From Mxb001 sp046046455 (GTDB lineage: Bacteria > Actinomycetota > Actinomycetes > S36-B12), in the NCBI GenBank assembly GCA_046046455.1, contig JBJOJS010000023.1, positions 1 through 64,000 on the forward strand: a stretch of 64,000 nucleotides of DNA, read 5' to 3'. The notes below the pieces were generated by a model. The model worked only from the letters and a program-made list of their open reading frames with translations, was not told where the DNA came from and searched no databases. The position numbers were made by a program, and so were the translations under genes. Below are positions 1 through 8,200 of the stretch, piece by piece (position 1 is the first letter of the stretch; each line of letters opens with the position of its first letter).

Positions 1-1111
1 CGACGACCGCGGGCAGAGCGTGACCCGTGTACGAGACCGTCTCGATGGCGCGCACCGAGCGCGTGCGGTAACGCGCGGCGAGGATCCCGACCGGCAGGGC
101 GAGCAGCACCGCGAGGATAGCGCCGGCAAGCGCGACCCCGAGTGAGGTGAGTGCCGCGGTGAGCAACTCGACGCCGTCGAGCGGCGTGCGGCTGCCCTGG
201 AGCATGCGCAGGACGAGCGACACGAGCGGCACGCCCAGGGCGAGGGCGGTGAGGCCCGTGAGCCACGCGAGTGCGCCGGCGCGCGCGCCCGGATTGAGCA
301 CGACAGGTACAGCGGCACGCTGGGTGCCGGTGGCCACGCGCCAGCGCCGGGTGCGGCCGCGCACGCGGCGCTCGCCGTAGACGAGCAGGGCCGCGAGCCC
401 GACGAGTACGAGCGCGAGGACCGCGGCACTCACCCGGTCGAAGCTCGCGCGGTATGAGGCGTAGATGACTCGCGTGAACGCATCGACGCGCAGGAGTGCG
501 ACAGCGCCGAAGTCCGAGAGCACGTAGAGCGCCACGAGCAGCGCACCGCCCGCGGCCGCCGGCCACGCCTGGGGGAGCGTCGTGGTCGCGAAGGCACGGA
601 AGGGGCCGCGCCCCAGGGATCGAGCGACCTCCTCAAGAGCCGGATCGCTCGATCGGAAGGCTGCGGTCACGGGCAGCACGACGTACGGGGACGAGACGAG
701 CGTGAGGATGAGCGCGGCGGCCCAGAAGCCGTGCATCGCGGGGAACTGCGCGAGCCAGGCGTACGCCGCGACGTACGAGGGAATCGCGAGCGGGAGTGCG
801 ACGAGCACGAGCCACATGCCGCGCAGCGGCAGTGCGGACCGCGCCACGAGCCACGCCGTCGGGATGCCGATGGCCAGGCAGGCCACAACGACGACCGCGA
901 CCAGCGCGACGGAGATGCCGATGGTCTCCAGGGTCCGCGGGCGCAGCAGCACCTCGATGATCCGCTGTAGGCCCGCCTCGCTCACGCGGACGACGAGATA
1001 GACGAGCGGGATGAGCGCGACGACAGCGGTGATCGCGCCCGCGGCGATCAGCAGGCGCGGGGGACGCCCGGTGGTCCGCCGTGAACGCGGTCGCGTCGCG
1101 ACTGCTGACAT
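1..1111 (-). CDS. Iron(III) ABC transporter permease (partial, C-terminus outside window)
   Basis: Inner-membrane permease of a ferric-iron ABC importer (FbpB/SfuB type). The minus-strand frame runs open from an ATG at 1109-1111 to the window edge, 370 codons. It gives a basic N-terminus, a first hydrophobic helix (about residues 22-42), and several more helices. In the first half it has the permease cytoplasmic-loop pattern (SSDPALEEVARSLGRG, the EAA-type loop that docks on the ATPase), followed by a second set of helices, as in the fused two-domain FbpB permeases. Its start codon shares one base with the stop of the binding-protein gene (TGATG), so the two are translationally coupled. The ATPase gene would be expected beyond the window edge. 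Substrate assignment rests on the neighbouring binding protein and the iron box. Confidence 0.9.
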   Translation of the reverse strand, partial: MSAVATRPRSRRTTGRPPRLLIAAGAITAVVALIPLVYLVVRVSEAGLQRIIEVLLRPRTLETIGISVALVAVVVVACLAIGIPTAWLVARSALPLRGMWLVLVALPLAIPSYVAAYAWLAQFPAMHGFWAAALILTLVSSPYVVLPVTAAFRSSDPALEEVARSLGRGPFRAFATTTLPQAWPAAAGGALLVALYVLSDFGAVALLRVDAFTRVIYASYRASFDRVSAAVLALVLVGLAALLVYGERRVRGRTRRWRVATGTQRAAVPVVLNPGARAGALAWLTGLTALALGVPLVSLVLRMLQGSRTPLDGVELLTAALTSLGVALAGAILAVLLALPVGILAARYRTRSVRAIETVSYTGHALPAVV

Positions 1112-2145
1112 CAGATGAGTCCGACGTCCTCGAGCATGGTGAGGGTGCCGGGCAGGTCAGCGAGTTCAGCAAGGGCGACATCGGGCCCCCGCAGGGTGTC
1201 GAGAGCGGGGAGCCCCTCCGCCGCAGCAACCGACGGCACCAGCGGGTACTCCCAGGTGTTGTCGACAAACCACTGCTGCGTCTCGGGAGTCAGCAGCCAC
1301 TCCACGAACTTCGCCGCATTGGGATTGTCTGCGGCACTCGCGAGGATGCCGACGCCGGCAACGTTGACGAGGCTGCCCGGATCATCGGGCTTGGTGAAGG
1401 CGATCTGCGCGCGCATGGCATCGGCGCCGACCTCGGCCGCCTTCTCGTACCAGTAGTAGTGGTTGACGAGACCGAGCTGGGCCTGGCCGGTGTCGACGGC
1501 GTCGAGGATGAGGCCGTTCTTCTCGTAGGTCTGCACGTCGTTGGCGACAAGGCCTTCGAGCCAGGCCTTGGTCACCTCATCACCCTGCGAGACGCGCATG
1601 GCGGTGACGAAGGCCTGGAAGGACGCATTGGTCGGCGCGATGGCGACCTGGCCCTTCCACTGGGGATCGGTGAGGTCGAAGACCGACTGCGGCACCTTGG
1701 CGGCGGGCACCTGCTCCGGGTCGTAGGCGATGACGCGTGCGCGACCGGTGACGCCGGTCCAGTCGCCGTTGGGGGCGCGGTAGGCCTCGGGCACCGTGGT
1801 CGCGACGGATGCGGGCAGCGGGGCGAAGAGTCCCGCCGCATCGACAGCCCCGAGCGCGCCGGCGTCCTGCGCGAAGTAGACCTGGGCGGGGCTGGCGTCA
1901 CCCTCCTCGATGAGCTGGGCGGCCAACTCGGCGGTGTCGCCGTACCGCGCCTCGACGGCGATGCCCGTCTGCTCGGTGAACTGCGCGAAGAGCGGGCCCA
2001 CGAGCTCCTCGGAGCGGCCGGAGTAGATCGTGAGCGACCCATCAGCGGAGTCGGACCCACCTCCGCCGCAGGCGGCGAGGAGGGGAAGGGCGAGCGTGGC
2101 GGCCGCGAGGCCGACCAGTGCACGCCGGGGGCGGGACAGGATCAC
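1111..2145 (-). CDS. Iron(III) ABC transporter substrate-binding lipoprotein
   Basis: Surface-anchored solute-binding protein (FbpA/FutA type, 344 aa) that delivers Fe3+ to the permease encoded next to it. I chose the GTG at 2143-2145 because AAGGAG lies just upstream and the product then begins with a lipoprotein signal peptide ending in the lipobox LLAAC (Cys 26). An upstream in-frame extension has no signal-peptide logic. The mature part starts with the family pattern LTIYSGRSEELV, and the NHYYWYE stretch carries the paired tyrosines typical of ferric-binding proteins. Two overlapping IdeR/DtxR-like boxes lie over its promoter, so it is probably repressed by iron. Family call is firm; the exact ligand (free Fe3+ or a chelate) is inference. 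Confidence 0.92.
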   Translation of the reverse strand: MILSRPRRALVGLAAATLALPLLAACGGGGSDSADGSLTIYSGRSEELVGPLFAQFTEQTGIAVEARYGDTAELAAQLIEEGDASPAQVYFAQDAGALGAVDAAGLFAPLPASVATTVPEAYRAPNGDWTGVTGRARVIAYDPEQVPAAKVPQSVFDLTDPQWKGQVAIAPTNASFQAFVTAMRVSQGDEVTKAWLEGLVANDVQTYEKNGLILDAVDTGQAQLGLVNHYYWYEKAAEVGADAMRAQIAFTKPDDPGSLVNVAGVGILASAADNPNAAKFVEWLLTPETQQWFVDNTWEYPLVPSVAAAEGLPALDTLRGPDVALAELADLPGTLTMLEDVGLI

Positions 2146-2155
2146 CGAGAACTCC

Positions 2156-2187
2156 TTAGGTAAGGCTAAGTTAGGGCTGCCTAACCT
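2156..2187 (-). promoter_or_regulatory. Overlapping IdeR/DtxR-like iron boxes
   Basis: Bases 2156-2174 match the 19-base IdeR consensus at about 15 positions. A second dyad (TTAGG, four bases, CCTAA) at 2171-2184 overlaps it. The boxes sit 11 bases upstream of the binding-protein start and cover its likely -10 (TAGCCT on the minus strand). Iron-dependent repression is therefore likely. The divergent sugar-transporter promoter is only about 36 bases away and might also be affected. Confidence 0.8.
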
Positions 2188-2222
2188 TGCATGAGGATCG
2201 GGCGCGCTGTCAAATGCCGGAC

Positions 2223-2228
2223 TAGCCT
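2223..2228 (+). promoter_or_regulatory. -10 hexamer of a leaderless promoter (MFS transporter)
   Basis: TAGCCT followed by exactly six bases and the ATG at 2235, so the transcript is predicted to begin at the start codon. No ribosome-binding site is present. Confidence 0.6.
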
Positions 2229-2234
2229 CCCCCC

Positions 2235-3578
2235 ATGTCCCCCCCGGGGCCGTCCGAGCCGTCCGGACCACGACGGCTCACCCGCGGCTCGACCCTCGGC
2301 TACGCCGCCGGAGCGGCGGGCACGGCCGGCTTCGGCACCGTGCCCGGGCTGCTGCTCGCGATCTACCTCACCAACACCCTCGGGGTAGCAGCCGGCATCG
2401 CCTCGCTTGTCGTGCTCGTCCCCAAGCTCTGGGACGTCTTCTTCCTGCCCTACGTGGGCAACCTCAGCGACCGATCGGTCGCCCGCACCGGCAACCGCGC
2501 GCGTTTCCTCGTCTTCGGTGCGATCGGGATGCTCATCTGCTTCCCGCTGATGTTCGCCGTGCCCGAGGGGATCGGATCCGGCGTCTCCGCCATCTGGGTT
2601 CTCGTCGCCTTCCTCATCGCGGCCACGGCATTCGGCTTCTTCCAGGTGCCCTACATCGCTCTCGCTGCCGAGATCACCGACTCGCCGCGCGAGCGCACGA
2701 CGCTCATGTCATGGCGCGTGGGATTCCAGGTCGTCGGCATCCTGCTCTTCGGCGTCGGAGCGCCGGTCATCGTCGGCCTCGTCGCCGATGAATACACGGG
2801 CTACCTGCTCATGGGACTTGCCGTCGGAGCACTCATCGCCTTTGCGATGCTCGTGTGCTGGAGCGTCGTACGCCGGCTCCGTCGCTACGTCGTCGAGTCG
2901 ACGGCGTCCGAGCACTCGCTGAGGGAGCAGTTCGGCGTCGCCTGGTCCGCACGGCCGTTCCGACTGCTCATGGCGGCCTTCATCCTCCAGGCCCTGGGGG
3001 CAGGAGCCGTGCTCGCGGCGGCGCCGTACTTCTCGCGCTACATCCTCGGGGTCGCCGACTTCGGCCTCGTCTTCGGCGTACTCCTCGTGCCCGCCGTGAT
3101 CGTGATGCCGCTGTGGGCATTCGTCGGCCATCGCATCGGCAAGAGACGCGGCTTCATCATCGCGTCGTTCCTCTTCATGATCGGACTCACCGCCTCCCTC
3201 GCGGCGCACGTCCTGCCGTTCGGCATCGCCATTGGGCTCGTTGCCGTGACGTCCGTCGGCTACGCCGGGATGCAGATGTTCCCGCTCGCGATGCTGCCCG
3301 ACACCATCTCCGACGACGCCGCGCGCACGGGCAGGCAGCGGTCCGGTGCCTTCACCGGTGTATGGACTGCCGGTGAGACGGCGGCCTTCGCGATCGGCCC
3401 CGCCCTCGTCCTCATGCTGCTTGCCGTCACGGGCTATGTCTCCACGACCGCGGGCCAGACGGTCGCTCAGCCGGACTCGGCGACCCTGGGGGTTTCCCTG
3501 GCCTTCTCGGTGCTGCCGGTCGTGCTCGTCGCGCTGAGCCTGCCCTTCGTCTGGCGGTACCCGCTGCGCGAGGTCTAG
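2235..3578 (+). CDS. GPH-family (MelB-like) MFS sugar transporter
   Basis: Predicted cytoplasmic-membrane cation:sugar symporter, 447 aa, about 12 hydrophobic helices. The early pattern KLWDVFFLPYVGNLSDRS matches the loop after helix 2 in the glycoside-pentoside-hexuronide family, where the acidic residues bind the coupling cation. FGFFQVPYIALAAEITDSPRERT is the equivalent of the conserved helix 4/5 region. The ATG is six bases after a TAGCCT -10, so the gene looks leaderless. It is a single-gene unit divergent from the iron transporter. Its stop overlaps that of the next gene in a shared CTAG. No sugar-catabolic gene is adjacent, so the substrate is unknown. Confidence 0.85.
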   Translation: MSPPGPSEPSGPRRLTRGSTLGYAAGAAGTAGFGTVPGLLLAIYLTNTLGVAAGIASLVVLVPKLWDVFFLPYVGNLSDRSVARTGNRARFLVFGAIGMLICFPLMFAVPEGIGSGVSAIWVLVAFLIAATAFGFFQVPYIALAAEITDSPRERTTLMSWRVGFQVVGILLFGVGAPVIVGLVADEYTGYLLMGLAVGALIAFAMLVCWSVVRRLRRYVVESTASEHSLREQFGVAWSARPFRLLMAAFILQALGAGAVLAAAPYFSRYILGVADFGLVFGVLLVPAVIVMPLWAFVGHRIGKRRGFIIASFLFMIGLTASLAAHVLPFGIAIGLVAVTSVGYAGMQMFPLAMLPDTISDDAARTGRQRSGAFTGVWTAGETAAFAIGPALVLMLLAVTGYVSTTAGQTVAQPDSATLGVSLAFSVLPVVLVALSLPFVWRYPLREV

Positions 3579-3928
3579 GCGAGTGGGAGGTACGCCGACA
3601 GGTCGCTGCGCTCCCCGCTCGCGCGCAATGTCCCGCTCGACACGGCGTCTGACCAGCTGAGCGATCCGGTAGCCAATCGCAGCCAGGTGCGGGCATCGCA
3701 CTCGACGACGGCCGCGGGGGTCCCGCGCCGATGCTTCACGCCTTCGATCACCTGGACAGCGGCGTAGGGAGGCACGCGCACCTCGACGGACCTACCGGGT
3801 GCAGCGGAGGTGAGCAAGCCCAGCGTCGCCTTGACGGCAGCGCGCTCGATCTCGGGGTCGGGCGCGCGATCCATCGAGTACGCCGTGAGGCAGCTCTCCA
3901 ACTGCTGTGCGAGTGCGGGGTCGCTCAT
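3575..3928 (-). CDS. SCP2-like sterol-carrier family protein
   Basis: Small cytoplasmic protein (117 aa) resembling the sterol-carrier family proteins that Actinobacteria encode next to purF/purL and bldC (the Rv0807 type). The body fits an SCP2 fold: a hydrophobic pocket strand pattern (AAVQVIEGVKHRRGTPAAVVECDARTWLRLATG), then WSDAVSSGTLRASGERSDLSAYLPL, which is the characteristic C-terminal end. The ATG follows a TAGGGT -10 by six bases (leaderless). A 47-base palindromic repeat lies directly upstream of that -10. The biochemical role of this family is not established; the call rests on remembered similarity and synteny. Confidence 0.75.
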   Translation of the reverse strand: MSDPALAQQLESCLTAYSMDRAPDPEIERAAVKATLGLLTSAAPGRSVEVRVPPYAAVQVIEGVKHRRGTPAAVVECDARTWLRLATGSLSWSDAVSSGTLRASGERSDLSAYLPLA

Positions 3929-3934
3929 GCCGCC

Positions 3935-3940
3935 ACCCTA
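3935..3940 (-). promoter_or_regulatory. -10 hexamer of a leaderless promoter (sterol-carrier gene)
   Basis: Minus-strand TAGGGT, then six bases, then the ATG at 3928. The 47-base palindrome at 3947-3993 occupies the position of a -35 region. Confidence 0.6.
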
Positions 3941-3946
3941 GGGCCG

Positions 3947-3993
3947 TTCTTCGGTCGACATCCGCCACCCGGTGGCACATTTCGACCGAAGAA
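3947..3993. repeat. 47-base interspersed palindromic repeat, copy 1
   Basis: Perfect 12-base terminal arms (TTCTTCGGTCGA and its complement) enclose a core with a second, nested dyad (GCCACCCGGTGGC). A copy of identical length and with the same core occurs at 46458-46504. It lies between the hydrolase stop and the sterol-carrier start, so it might end the upstream transcript. The shared core between two distant loci says it is a repeat family, not just a hairpin. Confidence 0.7.
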
Positions 3994-4096
3994 TGTCTGC
4001 GATGCGCTCGGGGAATGTCACGGTGTTGGACTCGATGACGCCGCGGACGTAGGCGGTGAGGTAGGCGCGGATCGGTGCGATGTCGGGCTGGCCGGA
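3994..4096 (-). pseudogene. Possible remnant of a coding frame downstream of the hydrolase
   Basis: Reading on in the same minus-strand frame past the hydrolase stop gives about 35 protein-like residues (IAPIRAYLTAYVRGVIES, then NTVTFPERIADI). The frame then runs into the 47-base repeat and stops within it or just after it. There is no start codon with a ribosome-binding site. It may be a leftover of a lost gene, or chance in high-GC DNA. I do not recognise a family. Confidence 0.25.
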
Positions 4097-4936
4097 TCAA
4101 CAGCGCTCGTCGACCCAGTCGAGGACGACGGAGAGCGCCTTCTCCCAGCCGGAGTCGAGCATGAGGTCGTGACCGATGCCGGGCAGCCAGACCGGCTCGA
4201 CACCGTACGCCGCCGCCGTGACCTCCACGGCCTTCTCGTCGACAACGCGATCGTCGGGTGTGCCGACGACGAGCACGGGGCAGCGCACCGGGCCGATGCG
4301 ATGCGGGAGGAGCAGCTCGTACTGCGCCCACGGCGACTCGCGACCGAGGCGATCGACGTAACGTGCGGCGGTGGCCTCGTCGAGACCGGTGAAGAGCTGC
4401 TCGGAGCGCAGCGGCAGCGTGCCGCCGGCGACCACCTTGAGCGCGTCGAGCGGTCGCTTGCGGATCAGCCTGGGCAGCTCGTACGCCGCACCCTGGATCG
4501 GTGCAGGAGTGAGCAGCGCGAGGCCACGCGGCTGGTAGCGGTCAGCCACGAGCTGCGAGACGAGTGCCCCCATGGAGTGGCCGACGATGACCGGCTGCTG
4601 CGGCAGCTCGGTGACCGTCTGCATGACGTCGTGCACATAGTGACGCAGCAGAGTGCGGCCGAGGCGCTTGCGACCACCGGAGTCGCCATGTCCGCGCAGC
4701 GACACGGCGTAGACGGGGAATCCGCGCTCGGCAGCGGCGGGCATCCAGTGCTCGCGCCAGCACCACGCACCGTGCGCGAGGCCGTGGACGAAGAGGATCG
4801 GCGGCTTGCGGGTTGCGCGCGGCTCGTCAATCCAGCCCTCGGGCACGATCGACAGCACCTCACGATGCGCGCTCGTGGGCGGCACGGACCAATCCCACAT
4901 GCGCATCACCTTGGACGGGCGACGCAGCTTGGTCAT
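4097..4936 (-). CDS. Alpha/beta-hydrolase fold protein
   Basis: Predicted cytoplasmic serine hydrolase, 279 aa. The oxyanion-hole HG lies at residues 51-52, the nucleophile elbow GHSMG at 119-123 (Ser 121), the acid in GTPDDR (Asp 228 or 229) and the catalytic His in GIGHD (His 256), in the right order for the fold. The start is the ATG that overlaps the monooxygenase stop in ATGA; a longer upstream frame reads antisense-like, Arg-rich nonsense. Translational coupling to the flavin monooxygenase suggests they act together. One possibility is Baeyer-Villiger-type oxidation of a ketone followed by ester or lactone hydrolysis, but that pairing is inference. The substrate is unknown. Confidence 0.85.
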   Translation of the reverse strand: MTKLRRPSKVMRMWDWSVPPTSAHREVLSIVPEGWIDEPRATRKPPILFVHGLAHGAWCWREHWMPAAAERGFPVYAVSLRGHGDSGGRKRLGRTLLRHYVHDVMQTVTELPQQPVIVGHSMGALVSQLVADRYQPRGLALLTPAPIQGAAYELPRLIRKRPLDALKVVAGGTLPLRSEQLFTGLDEATAARYVDRLGRESPWAQYELLLPHRIGPVRCPVLVVGTPDDRVVDEKAVEVTAAAYGVEPVWLPGIGHDLMLDSGWEKALSVVLDWVDERC

Positions 4937-6291
4937 CGCGCGGCCGCCAGCGGAGCCATGCTCTCCAACCGCTGGAGGTCGCGCTCGATGGCGCGGAGGT
5001 ACTCCTGGTGCGCGATCTCGTAGTAGTGACGCGTGGAGTCCTTGTATTCGGCACCGCCGGTGAAGCGCACGCCCGTCTCGCTCACCATCGCGTCGTAGAA
5101 GCGCTGCGCGGCCGCGGGATCCTGCGCGCGCAGGGCGGCGTACGTCGCGATGAGCATGCCCTGCCAGTGCGCGATGGTCCACTGACCGCTATCGGGCTGG
5201 ATGAGCCCCGACACGGCGAGGGTCGGCGTGGCCGGCGTGAAGATCTGCCGGGCCAGCACCGGGTGATCGCCGTCGAGGTTGAGGTAGGAGTCGTCGAGGA
5301 AGGGGAAGTGCGCGAGGTAGCCGGTGCAGAAGACGACGACGTCGATCTCGGCGGAGGTGCCGTCCTCGAAGTGCACCGTCGACCCGTCGAAGCGCGCGAT
5401 GTCGGGCTTGGGCTGGATGTCGCCGTGTCCGACGTAGTAGACGAGCTGCTGGTTGACGATCGGGTGCGTCTCGAAGAACTCATGATCCGGCTTGCGCAGG
5501 CCGAACTTCTCGAAGTCGCCGACCGTGAGGCGCAGCACGGACTTGAACATCACGCGTCGCAGGGCGAGGGGCAGGCGCAGAGCGAGCAGCAGGTCGGCCG
5601 TCTGGTCGGAGGGACGGCCGAAGGCGTACTTGGGGTTGTAGTAGTAGCCGCGACGCGTGGAGTGGAAGGTCTCCTTGGCGTTCTGCGCGCTCTCCACCGC
5701 GACATCGCAGCCCGTGTTGCCCGCGCCCACGACGAGCACGCGCTTGCCGCGCACGACGTCGGCACTCTTGTAGTGCGCGGAGTGCTTGATCTCACCGGTG
5801 AAGGTGTCCTGGCCGGGGTACTGCGGGATCTTGGGCCACCAGTTGTGCCCGTTGGCGATCACGACGCCGGCGTACTGACGTGTGGTCGTCTCACCCGTGG
5901 AGCGATCGAGCACGGTGACATCCCAGCGATCACCGGCAGCAGGAGTGATGCCGACGACCTCGGCGTCGAAGTGCAGGTGATCGAGCAGACCGAAGTGCTC
6001 GGCGTAGGAGCGGAAGTAGCGATGCACCTGCCAGTGCGACGGATAGTCGGGGTAGGAGTCCGGCATCGGGAAGTCGGGGAACTGAGTGAACGGCTTGGTG
6101 GAGATGAGGTGCGTCGACTCGTAGACGCGCGAATTCTCGGCGTGGAAGTTCCAGTTGCCACCCAGATCGGTGTCGCGCTCGAAGCCGTCGGCGTCGAGGC
6201 CGAGCTCGAGGAGGTTCTTGAGGGCGGACAGGCCATGCGGGCCAGCACCCACCACGGCCCAGGCGCCCCCGCGGTCGACGACGTCAGTCAT
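4933..6291 (-). CDS. Flavin-containing monooxygenase (FMO / Baeyer-Villiger-like)
   Basis: Predicted NADPH- and O2-dependent flavoprotein monooxygenase, 452 aa. The FAD-binding GxGxxG (GAGPHG) is at residues 15-20, followed by GGNWNF. The FMO fingerprint FxGxxxHxxxY (FTGEIKHSAHY) is at about 164-174, and the NADPH-binding GAGNTG at about 189-194. The start chosen is the ATG at 6289-6291, which puts the Rossmann motif at the expected distance from the N-terminus; the longer frame adds an implausible Arg-rich leader. It is the first gene of a two-gene unit with the hydrolase. Whether it oxygenates heteroatoms or ketones cannot be told from these motifs alone. Confidence 0.88.
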   Translation of the reverse strand: MTDVVDRGGAWAVVGAGPHGLSALKNLLELGLDADGFERDTDLGGNWNFHAENSRVYESTHLISTKPFTQFPDFPMPDSYPDYPSHWQVHRYFRSYAEHFGLLDHLHFDAEVVGITPAAGDRWDVTVLDRSTGETTTRQYAGVVIANGHNWWPKIPQYPGQDTFTGEIKHSAHYKSADVVRGKRVLVVGAGNTGCDVAVESAQNAKETFHSTRRGYYYNPKYAFGRPSDQTADLLLALRLPLALRRVMFKSVLRLTVGDFEKFGLRKPDHEFFETHPIVNQQLVYYVGHGDIQPKPDIARFDGSTVHFEDGTSAEIDVVVFCTGYLAHFPFLDDSYLNLDGDHPVLARQIFTPATPTLAVSGLIQPDSGQWTIAHWQGMLIATYAALRAQDPAAAQRFYDAMVSETGVRFTGGAEYKDSTRHYYEIAHQEYLRAIERDLQRLESMAPLAAAR

Positions 6292-6344
6292 GTCCCCAGC
6301 ATCCTGGGGCAGCCGTGAGCGCGCAAACGGGGGTCGCACCCTCC

Positions 6345-6350
6345 TAGGCT
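6345..6350 (+). promoter_or_regulatory. -10 hexamer of a leaderless promoter (FSDRP protein 1)
   Basis: TAGGCT followed by six bases and the ATG at 6357; no ribosome-binding site. Confidence 0.6.
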
Positions 6351-6356
6351 TCCGGG

Positions 6357-7187
6357 ATGCGCCGATTCGCGGTATCCCTGGCCGTCATGGTCACGGCAGC
6401 GTCGCTCCTCGCCCCCACAGCCGTGAGCGCGGACTCGGCGAGCCGCCCGGGTCACGCGGCGCTCCCCGGCCCCGTCGAGTCCTATCTCTACGTCGTCGAT
6501 GCTGAGCAGATCCGGATCGTGCCCGGCAACGGCTCGATGGCGAAGGTCGTGGTCTCCGGCCCCTCCGCAACCCGGTTCAGTGACAGGCCCTACCGGCACG
6601 CGCGCCAGGTGAGCGTGCGCGAGGTGCTGTCGGCATTCGGGTGGTCGGCGAAGACCTACCGGCTCGCCGAGAGCACGCCCAACGCTGCGATCTCCCTTGG
6701 TGGCAGGGCCAGCCAGGTCGTCGACATCAAGAAGGCGAAGCTGCGCGACGGCACATTGGTCCTCACCGTGTCCGGAATCCACGGACGAGTGAAGCAGGCT
6801 ACGGGCGCCGGCTCCATCTTCATCGACAACGCCTCTCCGAGCCCGACGTACCCGCAGTCGCAGACGCAGAATGTCCCCATTGGCCCCGGCTGCACCACGC
6901 CTGTGACAGCCGTCGCCACCTTGACCAGCGCCACGTCCGTTGACGTGAGCGTCCTCACCGCCGGCTCCACCGCGATCGCTGTCACTCTCACGCAGGACGA
7001 GCCTCAGACCACGGTGACGGCCGGCAGCACCACGTGCATCCAGGAGTTCGTCCTGACGTTCGCCGCCATCTTCGACGGGCCCGTGGACTACGTCGTGATG
7101 TACGGCACGGTGATCAACGTCGACACGGGTGAAGGCCCACCCCCTCTTCCCACGACTGTGGTCACGTCGTGGTACTTCGGTATCTGA
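6357..7187 (+). CDS. Secreted FSDRPYR-motif protein, paralogue 1
   Basis: Exported protein of unknown function, 276 aa. It has a Sec signal peptide ending near VSADS (about residue 27), then a domain shared with two other genes here: ESYLYVVDAEQI, then TRFSDRPYRH, a short helix, FGW, STPNA, VVDI and finally SIFIDN. The order FSDRP, PNA, FIDN matches secreted hypothetical proteins I recall from other bacteria, but I cannot name the family. After the shared domain comes a C-terminal beta-rich extension of about 115 residues, ending in TTVVTSWYFGI, that is also present in paralogue 2. The start is fixed by the signal peptide and by a -10 six bases upstream. Confidence 0.82.
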   Translation: MRRFAVSLAVMVTAASLLAPTAVSADSASRPGHAALPGPVESYLYVVDAEQIRIVPGNGSMAKVVVSGPSATRFSDRPYRHARQVSVREVLSAFGWSAKTYRLAESTPNAAISLGGRASQVVDIKKAKLRDGTLVLTVSGIHGRVKQATGAGSIFIDNASPSPTYPQSQTQNVPIGPGCTTPVTAVATLTSATSVDVSVLTAGSTAIAVTLTQDEPQTTVTAGSTTCIQEFVLTFAAIFDGPVDYVVMYGTVINVDTGEGPPPLPTTVVTSWYFGI

Positions 7188-7259
7188 TTCAGACCGCCGA
7201 AGTCGACGATCGCGCGGGGTGAGGCGTCGATGAGCGCGCAACCGGAGGTCGCACACACC

Positions 7260-7265
7260 TATCCT
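7260..7265 (+). promoter_or_regulatory. -10 hexamer of a leaderless promoter (FSDRP protein 2)
   Basis: TATCCT followed by six bases and the ATG at 7272, which supports this start over the ATG at 7230. Confidence 0.6.
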
Positions 7266-7271
7266 GCGGGG

Positions 7272-8087
7272 ATGCGCCGACTCGCGACGTCCCTCATTGC
7301 TTGTGCCGCCCTGATGGTCTCCGGACTGACCCTGGCGCCTTCAGCCTCCGCAGCACCGGGGCCGGCCGAGTCCTACCTCTTCGTCGTCGACGGAAGCCAG
7401 ATCAAGGTGACTCCTGAGAAGGGCACGGCCGCTCGTGTCGTCATCACCGACCCGTCGGCGATCCGCTTCAGCGACCGGCCCTATCGCCACGTGCGCCCGA
7501 TCGCCCTGCGGGCGCTGCTGGGCGAGTTCGGCTGGTCCCCGACGACCTTGAAGCTTGCCGACACGACGCCCAATGCGTCGATCTCGATCGCCGGCGAGCG
7601 CAGTCGCGTAGTCGACATCGGCAAGGCGGAGATTCGCAAGGGCAGGCTCGTCTTGCACGTCATCAGCATCGACGGTCCATTGCAGGCGGCGAAGGGGGCG
7701 GGATCGGTCTTCATCGACAACGTGAACCCGGCAGATACGTTCCCCCAAACGCAGACCGCCGATCTCTACATCGACCCGACGTTCGGCACGACCTACACGG
7801 CAACGGCAACACTCACCAGCCCGACGAGTGCCACCGTCAACGTCCTCGCCAACGGCGCGACGGTCCTGTCGGCCGTCCTCACTCCCGCGACGCCGACGGC
7901 CATCCTCCTCGGGACCCTTCCCGATGGCTACGGGATCCCCATGGTTCTCAACATCCCCGTCTACGCCACCTTCGATCCCGAAGGAGTTTCCGTTGTCCTG
8001 AGCGGGACGATCATGGGTCCCGATGCTGACGACATCCCCCTTGACCCTGTGCCAGTGTCCGCCACCTGGGGCTTCTTCTTCGACTGA
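7272..8087 (+). CDS. Secreted FSDRPYR-motif protein, paralogue 2
   Basis: Second member of the three-gene family, 271 aa from the ATG at 7272. An upstream ATG at 7230 is in frame, but it would bury the signal peptide and has no promoter spacing to support it. The N-terminus MRRLATSLIACAAL... is a Sec signal peptide ending near ASAAP. The shared domain follows, with ESYLFVVDGSQIKV, IRFSDRPYRH, FGW, TTPNASISI, VVDI and SVFIDN. A beta-rich C-terminal half of about 115 residues then ends in VSATWGFFFD. It aligns with paralogue 1 over its whole length, so the pair are a tandem duplication. Function unknown. Confidence 0.82.
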   Translation: MRRLATSLIACAALMVSGLTLAPSASAAPGPAESYLFVVDGSQIKVTPEKGTAARVVITDPSAIRFSDRPYRHVRPIALRALLGEFGWSPTTLKLADTTPNASISIAGERSRVVDIGKAEIRKGRLVLHVISIDGPLQAAKGAGSVFIDNVNPADTFPQTQTADLYIDPTFGTTYTATATLTSPTSATVNVLANGATVLSAVLTPATPTAILLGTLPDGYGIPMVLNIPVYATFDPEGVSVVLSGTIMGPDADDIPLDPVPVSATWGFFFD

Positions 8088-8162
8088 CGTCCACGCGCTG
8101 GGCCTAGGAGTCCGGCGCCGGGGTGAATCCACCGCTTCCGGGGCAAATCGGGCGAAGTTCGG

Positions 8163-8168
8163 TAGGGT
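8163..8168 (+). promoter_or_regulatory. Probable -10 of bldC
   Basis: TAGGGT about 33 bases before the GTG start. Unlike its neighbours, bldC would have a short leader of about 25 bases carrying a GGGGGA ribosome-binding site. Confidence 0.45.
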
Positions 8169-8200
8169 CCTCCTGGGACATCAACCGATCGGGGGACCTG

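Noticed and set aside
4813..6318. Open frame of 501 codons on the plus strand, opposite the monooxygenase
   Set aside because: Antisense to a gene with clear motifs; no start signal or signal peptide; composition is that of a shadow frame.
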